Of a DNA stretch of 64,000 nt, positions 20,387-30,347 are shown one piece after another. A model generated the notes under the pieces. It saw only the letters and a list, made by a program, of their open reading frames with translations, was not told where the DNA came from and made no database searches. A program made the position numbers and the translations under genes. This DNA is from Bacillus massiliigorillae (GTDB lineage: Bacteria; Bacillota; Bacilli; Bacillales; DSM-1321). Every line of letters starts with the position of its first letter. Positions within the stretch are counted from its first letter, which is position 1. The stretch lies in the NCBI RefSeq assembly GCF_000380245.2, contig NZ_HG428742.1, positions 89,091 to 153,090 of the forward strand. Direction: 5' to 3'.

Positions 20387-21505
20387 TTATCTATCTAAAA
20401 ATGTTGTAACTTGATTCTTAAATAAATGCGTATCTAGTACGCCTCCCATATGCCCTTTCAAACTATCAAATTCAAATAATTCAGCTTCTTTCCCACACTT
20501 CTTCATCGTTTGAATCATTTGACGATTAAACACAGTAGGTTGAAGCAAATCACTAGTACAAGATATCATCAATACCTTTGCCTGAATCTTATGTAATGCA
20601 GCCTCTAACGAACCTTCGTTGTGCGCTATATCATGCATCATCGTTGCTCGACAAGTATAGTACCAATGGCTAGCATCAATGAAAGAAGATGTAGCTTTAA
20701 TAGTATTATATAATCGCTCTTCATAAGCCGTTTTCACATGTAGATGATTATATGGCTCTTGCTCACTACTATCTCGCTTATACATTTCCTCATAAAATTC
20801 TGGGGAAAACGCTCCTACATTCATCATTTGGATAGCTAAATATAAACCTTCCGTTGGTTCTCGGTCTTCTTCGTAATTTCCATCCTTCCAGTTTGGATCA
20901 AGCGCAATCGTACGCATGGCATGTTGCAAAACATTGAATGATGTAATAGTTGGATTTTGTGGATTTGTAATAACTCCTATAACTCGCTCCACCATTTCAG
21001 GATATTGAACAGCCCAATGTAACGAAATAAACCCTCCGGCAGAAGCCCCCATTACTGCATGAAGCTTATGAATACCTAATTGTTCTGTTAGGAACGTATG
21101 CTGAATACCAGCCATGTCTCTAAATGTAAACGCTGGAAAACTCATCCCCCATCTCTTCCCTGTCTCAGGATTAATAGAACGAGGGCCAGTTGTGATGACA
21201 GTAGGATTCTTCCACTGAACATTAGCAAGATTATCTGTACTAATAACAAAATATTTATTCGTATCAATGGCTTTGCCTGGACCAATTAAATCATCCCAAT
21301 AACCAGGAATCGTATCTTCGGGTCCATACTTTCCAGCAGCATGGCTAGAGGCGCTAAAAAAATGAGCAATTAAGATGACATTTGATTTCTCTTCATTCAG
21401 CTCACCATATGTCTCATAACCTAATGTCACTGAAATAGAATGTCCATTTTCTAACGTATAACGATTTAGAGTAAAGCTTTGTTTTTGCACATCATTCATA
21501 TCCAT
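20387..21505 (-). CDS. Alpha/beta hydrolase, homoserine O-acetyltransferase (MetX)-like
   Basis: A 372-residue alpha/beta hydrolase of the MetX family. MetX-type landmarks are LGYETYGELN, the helical lid region, the nucleophile elbow MGASAGGFISLHW (Ser near residue 148), the Asp in ISCTSDLLQPT and the His in KGHMGGVLDT. The true MetX elbow is usually GGSMGG; here it is GASAGG, so acetyl-CoA:homoserine activity is doubtful and a paralogue with another acyl acceptor, or a hydrolase, is possible. I start at MDMNDV because GGGAGG lies 7 bases before it. It is not next to methionine genes. The leader carries a branched inverted-repeat structure at 21564-21624. Confidence 0.8.
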   Translation of the reverse strand: MDMNDVQKQSFTLNRYTLENGHSISVTLGYETYGELNEEKSNVILIAHFFSASSHAAGKYGPEDTIPGYWDDLIGPGKAIDTNKYFVISTDNLANVQWKNPTVITTGPRSINPETGKRWGMSFPAFTFRDMAGIQHTFLTEQLGIHKLHAVMGASAGGFISLHWAVQYPEMVERVIGVITNPQNPTITSFNVLQHAMRTIALDPNWKDGNYEEDREPTEGLYLAIQMMNVGAFSPEFYEEMYKRDSSEQEPYNHLHVKTAYEERLYNTIKATSSFIDASHWYYTCRATMMHDIAHNEGSLEAALHKIQAKVLMISCTSDLLQPTVFNRQMIQTMKKCGKEAELFEFDSLKGHMGGVLDTHLFKNQVTTFLDR

Positions 21506-21563
21506 TGCCGTTCCTCCCTGATATATACATTCCCAAAGCATATCTCATTACATCCATACTTAA

Positions 21564-21624
21564 CATGTTCAATACGCGCTAAGGAAAATCCTGTTAATTT
21601 TATTAAAAATTAACTCCGAACATG
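21564..21624 (-). other. Candidate branched leader RNA upstream of MetX-like gene
   Basis: On the minus strand: an outer stem CATGTTC/GAACATG encloses a perfect 9-bp hairpin (GTTAATTTT, 4-base loop, AAAATTAAC) and a small AGGA/TCCT hairpin. It lies about 60 bases upstream of the start codon. I do not recognise it as a known riboswitch class. Confidence 0.4.
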
Positions 21625-21772
21625 ATAAGTTTACATGTATATTTTCTAAATAAACCTACGTATATCAATAGCTAACACGTTTAAAACACCGTACTTTGGG
21701 TATCATGGTAAAGAACTTACGTACATACACATATGTTGTCGAATAAAATATGACTACACATCAATTCTTTTG

Positions 21773-21803
21773 TTTGACCTAAATTGACCAAAAAGTGTAT
21801 CAT
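21773..21803 (+). promoter_or_regulatory. clpP promoter and CtsR operator
   Basis: TTGACC at 21774-21779 and TATCAT at 21798-21803, spacing 18. The complement of 21773-21789 reads GGTCAAT-TTA-GGTCAAA, a direct repeat of the CtsR heptad (RGTCAAA, 3 bases, RGTCAAA) with one mismatch. The operator covers the -35. This fits heat and protein-stress control of clpP by CtsR. Confidence 0.75.
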
Positions 21804-21866
21804 ATTGTTACAACGATTACGTTGAGAAATGTATTTAAACATTCTCTATTTGAGGAGGAACAAACG

Positions 21867-22469
21867 ATGAATTTAATTCCTACAGTTATTGAACAAACGA
21901 GTCGTGGAGAGCGTGCATATGATATTTACTCTCGTCTTCTAAAAGACCGTATCATTATGCTTGGTAGCCAAATCGATGATAATGTTGCCAACTCAATTGT
22001 AGCTCAGCTACTATTCTTAGAAGCTGAAAACCCAGAGAAAGACATCACAATCTACATAAACAGCCCGGGTGGTAGCATTACTGCTGGTATGGCAATCTAT
22101 GATACAATGCAATACATCAAGCCAAAAGTATCTACCGTTTGTATCGGTATGGCAGCTTCAATGGGAGCGTTCCTTCTTGCAGCAGGTGAGAAAGGCAAAC
22201 GTTTCGCTCTTCCAAATAGTGAAGTGATGATTCACCAACCACTAGGTGGAGCTCAAGGTCAAGCTACTGAAATCGAAATTGCAGCTCGTCGTATTCTACA
22301 CTTGCGTGATAAGCTAAACCAAATCTTATCTGATCGTACTGGTCAACCTCTTGAAGTTATTCAAAGAGATACAGAACGTGATAACTTCATGGAAGCTCAT
22401 CAAGCATTAGAATATGGTCTAATCGACAAAATTCTTACTCGCAATGAATTAGATAAAAAAGACAAATAA
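21867..22469 (+). CDS. clpP: ATP-dependent Clp protease proteolytic subunit
   Basis: A 200-residue ClpP, forming the double-heptameric chamber that works with ClpX, ClpC and ClpE. Catalytic Ser is in [14 protein letters not shown] (about residue 97), His in [15 protein letters not shown] (about 122), and Asp in the [18 protein letters not shown] region. The axial loop segment [18 protein letters not shown] is conserved. I start at MNLIPT, with GAGGAGG 10 bases before it; an upstream in-frame ATG lies inside the promoter region and is not credible. It has its own CtsR-type promoter and is flanked by terminators. Confidence 0.98.
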   Translation: MNLIPTVIEQTSRGERAYDIYSRLLKDRIIMLGSQIDDNVANSIVAQLLFLEAENPEKDITIYINSPGGSITAGMAIYDTMQYIKPKVSTVCIGMAASMGAFLLAAGEKGKRFALPNSEVMIHQPLGGAQGQATEIEIAARRILHLRDKLNQILSDRTGQPLEVIQRDTERDNFMEAHQALEYGLIDKILTRNELDKKDK

Positions 22470-22487
22470 TAAGAAAAACCGTCACCG

Positions 22488-22542
22488 GTCCTTTTGGATT
22501 TAGAATTTGCTTCTTATGTTTACTTCTAATCCAAAAGGGGAC
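22488..22542 (+). terminator. Hairpin after clpP
   Basis: GTCCTTTTGGATT pairs with AATCCAAAAGGGGAC (one bulged G), with a further AGAA/TTCT inner pairing. It begins 19 bases after the clpP stop. The left arm lies in a short motif (AAGAAAAACCG, CAC, GGTC) that recurs at 40199-40218. Confidence 0.65.
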
Positions 22543-22550
22543 ACTGTAAA

Positions 22551-22586
22551 AAACCCCGATTAGCAAAATAGCTAATCGGGGTTTTT
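22551..22586. terminator. Bidirectional terminator between clpP and crh
   Basis: AAACCCCGATTAGC pairs perfectly with GCTAATCGGGGTTT around a 6-base loop, with A and T tracts on the two sides. It separates the convergent clpP and crh transcripts. Confidence 0.92.
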
Positions 22587-22591
22587 CTTAA

Positions 22592-22852
22592 TTATAGTAC
22601 TTCTTTATCTACAAACGCTTCCAAAAATTCGACAGCTTTTTCTTCATCTTTACCATCAGCACATAATGTAATAACTGTTCCTGAACCAATCGCAAGACTC
22701 ATAAGCCCCATAATACTTTTTGCATTTACCTTTTTACCGTCTTTTTCTAAAAACACATCACATGAAAATTGACTTGCTTCCTGCACAAATATTGCAGCAG
22801 GTCTTGCTTGCAATCCTGTTTTCAAACGAACCTCGACCTGTTTCTCAATCAT
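22592..22852 (-). CDS. crh: Catabolite repression HPr-like protein Crh
   Basis: An 86-residue HPr paralogue. The position that in HPr is the phosphorylatable His15 is Gln here (LQARPAA at about residues 14-20), so it cannot carry PTS phosphate. The regulatory Ser46 is present in KSIMGLMSLAI. It is phosphorylated by HprK, which is encoded at 44.8 kb in this window, and then serves as a CcpA co-repressor. It is the last gene of the yvcI-rapZ-yvcK-whiA-crh run and lies 24 bases behind whiA. Confidence 0.95.
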   Translation of the reverse strand: MIEKQVEVRLKTGLQARPAAIFVQEASQFSCDVFLEKDGKKVNAKSIMGLMSLAIGSGTVITLCADGKDEEKAVEFLEAFVDKEVL

Positions 22853-22876
22853 CTCTTCTCCCCCTTAATTCTTGTG

Positions 22877-23821
22877 TCAGTAAACTGTTTCTCCTGCTCT
22901 TAGCTTATTGGCAATATCATCTATTTTTCTCAAACGATGATTTATCCCTGATTTACTGACTTTTCCGCCTGAAACCATTTCACCTAACTCTTTCAATGTT
23001 ACATCTTGATAGGCCACGCGCAGTTCCGCTATTTCACGTAACTTGTCAGGCAACATGCTTAGGCCTACCGTTTCTTCGATATATTGAATGTTCTCTACTT
23101 GACGTAGAGAAGCACCTATCGTCTTGTTCAAATTGGCTGTCTCACAGTTTACAAGCCTATTAACTGAGTTTCTCATGTCACGAACAATTCGAACATCCTC
23201 AAATCGTAAAATGGCTAGATTAGCCCCTACAATTCGTAAAAACTCTGATATCTTTTCGGCTTCCTTTAAATACGTAATATAGCCCTTTTTTCTTTCGAGA
23301 GTTTTACTTTTTAAATCAAAGCCGTTCATCAATTCACAAAGTGCATCATTGTGCTCTTTATATAATGAATAAATTTCAAGATGATAAGAGGATGTTTCAG
23401 GATTATTAACCGATCCACCCGCTAGAAATGCCCCTCTTAAATATGAACGCTTACAACATTTCTTAGCAACTAATTGCTCTGAAATATTATGGATTATTGT
23501 AAAACCATCACCCAAAATCTTTAAGTCCATTAATACTTCTTGCGCACGTTCAGAGAAGCGCACAATATAAATATTATTCTTCTTTAACTTCATTTTCTTT
23601 CGAACTAATAGCTCTACACTTACATCATAGTTCTTCTTCAGCAGTGTATAAATTCTTCTTGCAATAGCCGCATTCTCTGTTTGAATATCAATCACTAAAT
23701 GACGATTAGAAAATGAGAGCGATCCATTCATTCTTATTAATGCGGATAGTTCTGCTTTCGAGCAACAATCCTTAAGCTCTAGAGTCGTTAGTTCTTTCTT
23801 TGTTTCAGAAGCAAATGACAC
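22877..23821 (-). CDS. whiA: DNA-binding protein WhiA
   Basis: A 314-residue WhiA. The N-terminal two-thirds is a degenerate LAGLIDADG-homing-endonuclease fold, seen in [14 protein letters not shown] and [16 protein letters not shown]. The C-terminal helix-turn-helix is near residues 255-300 ([20 protein letters not shown] begins it, then [19 protein letters not shown]). It influences cell division and chromosome segregation in Bacillus and sporulation in actinomycetes; no nuclease activity is expected. It sits between yvcK and crh, the standard neighbourhood. Confidence 0.96.
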   Translation of the reverse strand: MSFASETKKELTTLELKDCCSKAELSALIRMNGSLSFSNRHLVIDIQTENAAIARRIYTLLKKNYDVSVELLVRKKMKLKKNNIYIVRFSERAQEVLMDLKILGDGFTIIHNISEQLVAKKCCKRSYLRGAFLAGGSVNNPETSSYHLEIYSLYKEHNDALCELMNGFDLKSKTLERKKGYITYLKEAEKISEFLRIVGANLAILRFEDVRIVRDMRNSVNRLVNCETANLNKTIGASLRQVENIQYIEETVGLSMLPDKLREIAELRVAYQDVTLKELGEMVSGGKVSKSGINHRLRKIDDIANKLRAGETVY

Positions 23822-23899
23822 ACTCTCACCTCCTGACTTCTTTCATTCATTTACTCTCTATTAGGAAATGATACAGCATTAATAAGCTTCTGCTGTTAT

Positions 23900-24886
23900 T
23901 TACGAACCAAACATAGCTTTGGTTTCATCCTGAAGCATTTTATATAATAAATTCGCAACTTTTTTTGTATCGTGGCGAATATACTCATCTTCAAACGTCA
24001 TAATATGTTCTTGTAATACATCTAAGCCTAACTCTAAAAGCTTAGCCACATCAAAATGAACAGGCTGAGCGAATTCTTCTTTATAGCGTAGCTTCATTTG
24101 TGGTGGCACCTCTTCTGCATTAACAAGAATTGTATCTAAAAACGCACAACCTAAATGTTCATAAATGGCCTTTACATGATCACTCGCTGAGTAATTTAGC
24201 GTTTCACCTGCTTGGGTCATTAGATTACAGACATACACTTTCTTCGCTTTCGCTGCACAAACCTCTTTACCCAAATTTGGAACTAAAAGGTTTGGTAAAA
24301 TACTAGTATAAAGACTTCCTGGCCCTAGGACAATCAAATCGGCTTGTCTAATAGCTCCAATAGTTTCCGATAAAGGTTTAATATTATTAGGAGATAAAAA
24401 TACTCTTTTAATTTTCTTACCTGAATACGGAATTTTTGATTCTCCAGAAATGATAGTGCCATCTTCCATTTCTGCATGTAGAACAACACTTTGATTAGCA
24501 GCAGGTAGTACTTTCCCTCTTACATTAAGAACCTTACTCATTTCACGAATCGCATGAACAAAATCCCCTGTTATCGATGTCATCGCTGCTAATATTAAAT
24601 TTCCTAGTGAATGTCCAGATAGCTCATTTGATTGTCCGAAACGATGTTGAAACATTTGTTCAACTAATGGCTCAACATCAGAAAGGGCCGCTAATACATT
24701 TCGTACGTCACCAGGCGGTGGAATATCTAAATCATCACGAAGTCTTCCAGAACTCCCTCCATCATCTGCAACTGTTACAATTGCAGTAATGTCTACAGGA
24801 TATTGTTTTAGCCCGCGCAATAAAACGGATAAACCAGTACCTCCACCAATAATGACTATTTTTGGCTGCTGCGAGTTACTAGTCAT
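23900..24886 (-). CDS. yvcK: Gluconeogenesis factor YvcK
   Basis: A 328-residue YvcK/CofD-superfamily protein that binds UDP-sugars and is needed for growth on gluconeogenic carbon and for correct cell-wall growth. The N-terminal nucleotide loop is [34 protein letters not shown] and [13 protein letters not shown] follow, and [11 protein letters not shown] and [18 protein letters not shown] complete the CofD-like signature. Its start overlaps the rapZ stop by 8 bases, so the two are coupled. In relatives it is phosphorylated by PrkC. Confidence 0.97.
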   Translation of the reverse strand: MTSNSQQPKIVIIGGGTGLSVLLRGLKQYPVDITAIVTVADDGGSSGRLRDDLDIPPPGDVRNVLAALSDVEPLVEQMFQHRFGQSNELSGHSLGNLILAAMTSITGDFVHAIREMSKVLNVRGKVLPAANQSVVLHAEMEDGTIISGESKIPYSGKKIKRVFLSPNNIKPLSETIGAIRQADLIVLGPGSLYTSILPNLLVPNLGKEVCAAKAKKVYVCNLMTQAGETLNYSASDHVKAIYEHLGCAFLDTILVNAEEVPPQMKLRYKEEFAQPVHFDVAKLLELGLDVLQEHIMTFEDEYIRHDTKKVANLLYKMLQDETKAMFGS

Positions 24887-25775
24887 TACTCTTTTCCTTT
24901 CTATGCTTAATGTCCCGATGAGAAACAGTAGTATGATATTCTGATTTAAAGTAGTTTCCTAAATACTCCGTGAGAGCGACAGATCGATGCTGTCCACCTG
25001 TACAGCCAATAGCGATAACTAACTGTGCTTTTCCTTCTCGTTTGTATTGAGGCAACATAAAGCTTAATAAATCCGTAACCTTCTCAATAAATTTCTGTGT
25101 TTCAGTCCACTTCATTACATAGCTATAAACGTCTTCATCTAATCCTGTTTTCGGTCTCATATGTTCTACATAGTAAGGATTTGGTAAGAAACGAACGTCA
25201 AAAACAGTATCTGCGTCAATTGGAATTCCGTGCTTGAATCCAAAAGACATCACATTTACAGTAAATTCTGGACGATTATTAGAAGCAAACTGCTTTAAAA
25301 TTTTTTCACGAAGTTCTCTCGGCTTTAATTCAGATGTATTGTAAATTATCTGAGCTCGACCTTTTAATTCTTCTAACAGCTTACGCTCTAGAAGAATACC
25401 ATCTAAAGGTAAGCCTGCAGGAGCTAACGGATGCGTTCTTCTTGTTTCTTTATATCGACGTACAAGAGCCGCATTATCAGCATCTAAAAATAATATTTGA
25501 GCAGTCATCCAAGATGTTTCTGACATCTCGTCCAACGCTTTAAATAAAGAGTCAAAAAACTCCCTACCTCGTAAATCCATTACAAGGGCTACCTTATTCA
25601 TCTTACTTCCTGATTCTTTCATTAGTTCTAAAAACTTTGGAAGTAAAGTTGGGGGTAGATTATCTACACAAAAATAGCCTAAATCTTCGAAGCTTTGTAC
25701 AGCAACTGTTTTACCAGCCCCTGACATTCCAGTAATTATTACTAATTCAGTGTCTTTGTTATGCTCGTTACTCAT
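24879..25775 (-). CDS. rapZ: Nucleotide-binding protein RapZ (YvcJ)
   Basis: A 298-residue P-loop protein. Walker A is [14 protein letters not shown] near residues 14-27, followed by [16 protein letters not shown]-terminal domain holds [28 protein letters not shown] and [14 protein letters not shown], the phosphosugar-binding motif of RapZ. In E. coli the protein directs RNase E to the GlmZ small RNA in response to glucosamine-6-phosphate; in B. subtilis YvcJ hydrolyses nucleotides and affects competence. It overlaps yvcK. Confidence 0.96.
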   Translation of the reverse strand: MSNEHNKDTELVIITGMSGAGKTVAVQSFEDLGYFCVDNLPPTLLPKFLELMKESGSKMNKVALVMDLRGREFFDSLFKALDEMSETSWMTAQILFLDADNAALVRRYKETRRTHPLAPAGLPLDGILLERKLLEELKGRAQIIYNTSELKPRELREKILKQFASNNRPEFTVNVMSFGFKHGIPIDADTVFDVRFLPNPYYVEHMRPKTGLDEDVYSYVMKWTETQKFIEKVTDLLSFMLPQYKREGKAQLVIAIGCTGGQHRSVALTEYLGNYFKSEYHTTVSHRDIKHRKEKSND

Positions 25776-25841
25776 ACTGTTCCCCCCAGTCCTTTCATAC
25801 TAAATACTCTATTTAAGGACGTTTTTTTTGATTATTACCGA

Positions 25842-26300
25842 TTAATTTGGATCTAGGCGGTAAGATAATAATTCAAAATCTGGTGTATACGTAAAAGTAC
25901 CATAAATTAGACCGCTACCGTGTATCATATAATCTAATATATGATAGTCACCTTCAGCCATCGGTAAATCTTTTAAATCAGCTGTATTTTGCCAAGACAG
26001 CTTGCCTTCTTCACTATTTTCAATCAGTTGACCATCAAATTCATCAGCCACAAACGTAAACATCATCCATTCTGACTGAACTTGATCGCCTTCTTTCATA
26101 ATAAATGTAAAGATACCTTTTATTTTAGGATTCTTAATATAAATCCCTGATTCTTCTCTAAATTCACGAACACAGGCATCCTTAACAGATTCCCCTGGTT
26201 CCATTTTACCACCTGGCGCAACAAACCAGCCACGGCGGGGCTTTTGTAACAATAATAATTGATCACCTTTTGTTAATACACAATTGGTCACACGCTGCAT
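25842..26300 (-). CDS. yvcI: NUDIX hydrolase YvcI
   Basis: A 152-residue NUDIX hydrolase. The Nudix box is complete: GKMEPGESVKDACVREFREE followed by SGI, with the metal-binding Glu pair in REFREE. The opening segment QRVTNCVLTKGDQLLLLQKPRRGWFVAPGG... resembles MutT-type 8-oxo-dGTP hydrolases, but the substrate is not established for YvcI. It is the first gene of the yvcI-rapZ-yvcK-whiA-crh run, 66 bases ahead of rapZ. Confidence 0.93.
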   Translation of the reverse strand: MQRVTNCVLTKGDQLLLLQKPRRGWFVAPGGKMEPGESVKDACVREFREESGIYIKNPKIKGIFTFIMKEGDQVQSEWMMFTFVADEFDGQLIENSEEGKLSWQNTADLKDLPMAEGDYHILDYMIHGSGLIYGTFTYTPDFELLSYRLDPN

Positions 26301-26504
26301 TTATTTCACCTCAAGACGTTACCGTAACATAATGCCATATATCTAATTTATACATTTGTCAAGAAATCGTATTCCATTCATTATACTATTTTTAGTTTCT
26401 TTCTGAAAGAAGGCTGTTTATTATTGTTTAATTATAAATGGTGAAAAAACATTGAAGCACTGTTATTACAAGAGGAGGGCAACACATTACTTCCTTTCAT
26501 TTCA
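26301..26504. other. Intergenic: upstream of yvcI
   Basis: AT-rich leader and promoter space of the yvcI operon. It contains an isolated AGAGGAGGGC at about 26470 on the plus strand, but no open frame follows it. No small gene or clear operator seen. Confidence 0.45.
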
Positions 26505-26536
26505 AAAAAAGAACACAGGTTCAACACCTGTGCTCT
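26505..26536 (-). terminator. Terminator after trxB
   Basis: AGAACACAGGT pairs with ACACCTGTGCTCT (small mismatch) and a T7 tract follows on the minus strand. It lies about 105 bases beyond the trxB stop codon. Confidence 0.85.
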
Positions 26537-26641
26537 CATATATTTTTAAACTTAAAGGGGGTATTCTGTATTTCTTATCATACCCAATAAACATTTCATA
26601 CATGTTACAGTGGAATTAAATGACAATGACAATCAAATGTA

Positions 26642-27610
<969 letters not shown>

Positions 27611-27694
27611 TCAACTTTTTTATTCCCTTCCGCTTGTTCAAGACACCCTAACTCTAATCCTATATAACGAAGGAAATAACGTCCAAAAATCTGC

Positions 27695-29191
27695 TCAATA
27701 TAGTAAGCTGTTCACTATTTTTACATACTTACGCAATGTCGAAATAGAAACACCATACTTTACGGCAAGATCTTTTTGAAGTAACAGTTCGTTCGTCATC
27801 TTACTCCACACATATTCTACCGCCCCTGCCCATGCTGAAGGATTGGAAAACTTTATGCCTTCTTTCCTTGCTTCTTCATAAGCAGAAAACCAGATAATAA
27901 ATAAGCCAGATTCGATTAGTGTTATTGGATGATATTGTTTATATAATAATTCTGCCACTTCATCGATAAAATAAACAATGGGTTCTATTGTATCACCATT
28001 ATTTATAAGGCGAACATAACTATTCTCAATCGTTGAAAAAAGTTCGTTATTTAGTATAGCCGAATGATGAGCTAATTGTTTCTTATCAAAGCTATGCTTG
28101 TATAAGAATAAACCTAAAAGACGCTCTTCGATTAGTTCACTTTCTAATTTTTTCACAATAATATCTATTTGATGCTCAAAAGATTCTAAATTAGCATGAA
28201 TCATTCCCCATGGTTCTAACCCTTCTTTATCAGGATTTATAGTGAGTACTTTTTTCCAAGCGCTTTTGGCACTTCGCTCATAACCAAGATGATGCGAACT
28301 GTAAGATAACCAATAATAGAAAGTATCATCACCTTCAAAGCCTGATTTCTGAAGACGCTTTAACCACATATATGCTAGTTCGAATTTACCAACTAAGGCA
28401 AAAGTGGCACCTAATTTATATTGCTGCTCCGGAAGAATTGGACGAATCTTCTCAAGGGATGCTACAACTACATCTACTTCTTCTGCATTCTTCTCATAGA
28501 AATAGAACACTACTAAATTACATAGCGCATGCAAATTCCCAGGATTCTTCTCTAACACTTCCTCTAGTATATGAAATGCTTCTTGACGTTGTCCTAAATA
28601 ATAATGAGCTAGCGCTAAATTATTGTAGGCAAACCAAAATTCCGGATTATTTTGAATGGTCTCTTTTAAGACATCAATTGCTTTTTCAAAATCACCCGTT
28701 TCAAGATATTCTCTTGCTTTTTCTTGTTCATGAATTAACGTATCTTGCTCAAATAGACTTTCTTCTGTCTCACTATTCTCTAATGTAATGAGCTCTATAA
28801 GATCCTCTGCATCCTCAATAAATTCTCCATGCTTATCTTTGTTTATATATTCATTCGCATGTCGATATGCTTCTTTAAACAAACCAAGATGTGCATAATT
28901 ATTTGCAAGGAAATAATGACACTCAGTCATATATGGATCTAATTGTGAGATAATATCTTCTAAGATAACATTCGAATCACTATATTCACCTAAATCTGTG
29001 CAAACAATAGCTAATTGGCATGCAATCATCGGCTCAAAAGGCTCTAGCTCAAATGCTCTTCCAAAATATTTTTTTGCTTTATATAAATCACGACGATGGT
29101 AAGCTTGTAATCCTTTAGAGAAATAATATTCTCCTGTTGGATGAAACGACAATATTTTTGCTGTTTGTATTGAATGAGAATCCTTTATCAT
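27695..29191 (-). CDS. yvcD: TPR-repeat protein YvcD
   Basis: A 498-residue soluble protein made largely of tetratricopeptide repeats. Clear repeat units include GLQAYHRRDLYKAKKYFGRA near the start, AREYLETGDFEKAIDVLKE in the middle, WFAYNNLALAHYYLGQRQEA and ALCNLVVFYFYEKNAEEVD. The C-terminus ends in a helix-turn-helix-like segment LLQKDLAVKYGVSISTLRKYV, which suggests DNA or protein recognition in addition to scaffolding. I start at MIKDSH, since TGGAGG lies 5 bases before it. In relatives this gene always sits beside trxB. Function is unknown. Confidence 0.85.
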   Translation of the reverse strand: MIKDSHSIQTAKILSFHPTGEYYFSKGLQAYHRRDLYKAKKYFGRAFELEPFEPMIACQLAIVCTDLGEYSDSNVILEDIISQLDPYMTECHYFLANNYAHLGLFKEAYRHANEYINKDKHGEFIEDAEDLIELITLENSETEESLFEQDTLIHEQEKAREYLETGDFEKAIDVLKETIQNNPEFWFAYNNLALAHYYLGQRQEAFHILEEVLEKNPGNLHALCNLVVFYFYEKNAEEVDVVVASLEKIRPILPEQQYKLGATFALVGKFELAYMWLKRLQKSGFEGDDTFYYWLSYSSHHLGYERSAKSAWKKVLTINPDKEGLEPWGMIHANLESFEHQIDIIVKKLESELIEERLLGLFLYKHSFDKKQLAHHSAILNNELFSTIENSYVRLINNGDTIEPIVYFIDEVAELLYKQYHPITLIESGLFIIWFSAYEEARKEGIKFSNPSAWAGAVEYVWSKMTNELLLQKDLAVKYGVSISTLRKYVKIVNSLLY

Positions 29192-29304
29192 GTAATCCTC
29201 CATAAATTGTTGATTAACCTAACTATTATACCATATTTTTACGTTTTCTCAAAAGAACACGCATAGTCAAGAAAGTGAAACAGTAACAAATAAGATATAT
29301 CACT

Positions 29305-30180
29305 TTATTCACCAAACGTGTGCCAAATCTCTTTCACTAATTGTAGAAATGTTTGTATGACCGCTTCCTGTGAACGGTCTTTTAAATAGATAATGGAAGT
29401 ATCAAGCTTCTTAGGAAACTGATGCAAAATAGATAGAGAACCATTTTTAATTTCTTCTTTAATAATTGCGGAACCTAAAATGCCTATGCCTGTTCGATTA
29501 ACAACAGCACGTTTAATCGTCTCTTCACTATTACATTCTATAATTGTTTTTGGGTTATAGTTCAAATCTGAAAACAGCTGTAACTGACTTTTAATCGGAT
29601 CGATACTTTTATCATTCAAGAAAGGCAAGTTATTCATAATATAAGATTTATCATGCTTCTGCAATACCTCAGTCGAAACCACCAATACTAAATCTTCACT
29701 TTCAATCACCTCTGATTGAATTTCAGGAATATCACACATTCCTGCAATAATTCCGATATCAGCTTGGTTCGAACAAATCATTTTAGCCACTTCAATACTG
29801 TTGCATGATTTTAAACTAATCTCTCCATTAGGATAAAGCTTGAGGTAAGAATGTAAAATGCTTGATAAATAATGCGAACAATAGAACTCAGGGCTCGCAA
29901 TGATAAGCTTTTCATAATTCTCATCTAACCTCTTTAAATCCTCTTCCATTTCTTCTAAACTCTTAAATATTTTATCAACATGTTGCTTTAATAACTGTCC
30001 TGTTGGTGTTAAAAATGTTTGTTTTCCTATACGAGTAAAAAGCGGATGCCCTATTTCTTTTTCTAAAGCTTTAATTTGAAATGTGATCGTAGGTTGGGTA
30101 TAACCCAAATGTTCTGCTGCTTTCGTTAAATTCAAGTATTCAGCGGCTACCTTAAACGCCTTTAAATTTCGCAGTTCCAT
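29305..30180 (-). CDS. LysR-family transcriptional regulator
   Basis: A 291-residue LysR regulator. The N-terminal winged helix is standard: ELRNLKAFKVAAEYLNLTKA, then AEHLGYTQPTITFQIKALEKEIG, residues 2-44. The C-terminal periplasmic-binding-like effector domain covers about residues 90-290 (LIIASPEFYCSHYL starts it). It lies downstream of and on the same strand as the DUF3311-symporter-M20 operon, separated by a terminator, so it has its own promoter. It is a plausible regulator of that operon, though LysR genes are more often divergent from their targets. Confidence 0.93.
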   Translation of the reverse strand: MELRNLKAFKVAAEYLNLTKAAEHLGYTQPTITFQIKALEKEIGHPLFTRIGKQTFLTPTGQLLKQHVDKIFKSLEEMEEDLKRLDENYEKLIIASPEFYCSHYLSSILHSYLKLYPNGEISLKSCNSIEVAKMICSNQADIGIIAGMCDIPEIQSEVIESEDLVLVVSTEVLQKHDKSYIMNNLPFLNDKSIDPIKSQLQLFSDLNYNPKTIIECNSEETIKRAVVNRTGIGILGSAIIKEEIKNGSLSILHQFPKKLDTSIIYLKDRSQEAVIQTFLQLVKEIWHTFGE

Positions 30181-30300
30181 ACATTATCACCTACTTTTCT
30201 TAGCCATATATTCTAGCATTCGAGACCATCTTACAGGAAAAAATGAAGTTGAACAAATAATATTCATTTTATTTTAATAATTCTATACATAAACTAAGAA

Positions 30301-30341
30301 AAAAAAAGCAATGCAATCATTTCCTGATTACATTACTTTTT
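30301..30341 (-). terminator. Terminator after M20 amidohydrolase gene
   Basis: A 14-bp stem with two mismatches (AAGTAATGTAATCA with TGATTGCATTGCTT) around GGAAA, followed by a T9 tract on the minus strand. It closes the DUF3311-symporter-M20 operon. Confidence 0.9.
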
Positions 30342-30347
30342 ACAAAC

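Noticed and set aside
21737..21743. Spo0A box in front of clpP
   Set aside because: An exact TGTCGAA, but without extended match and outside the promoter; such 7-mers are expected several times in 64 kb by chance.
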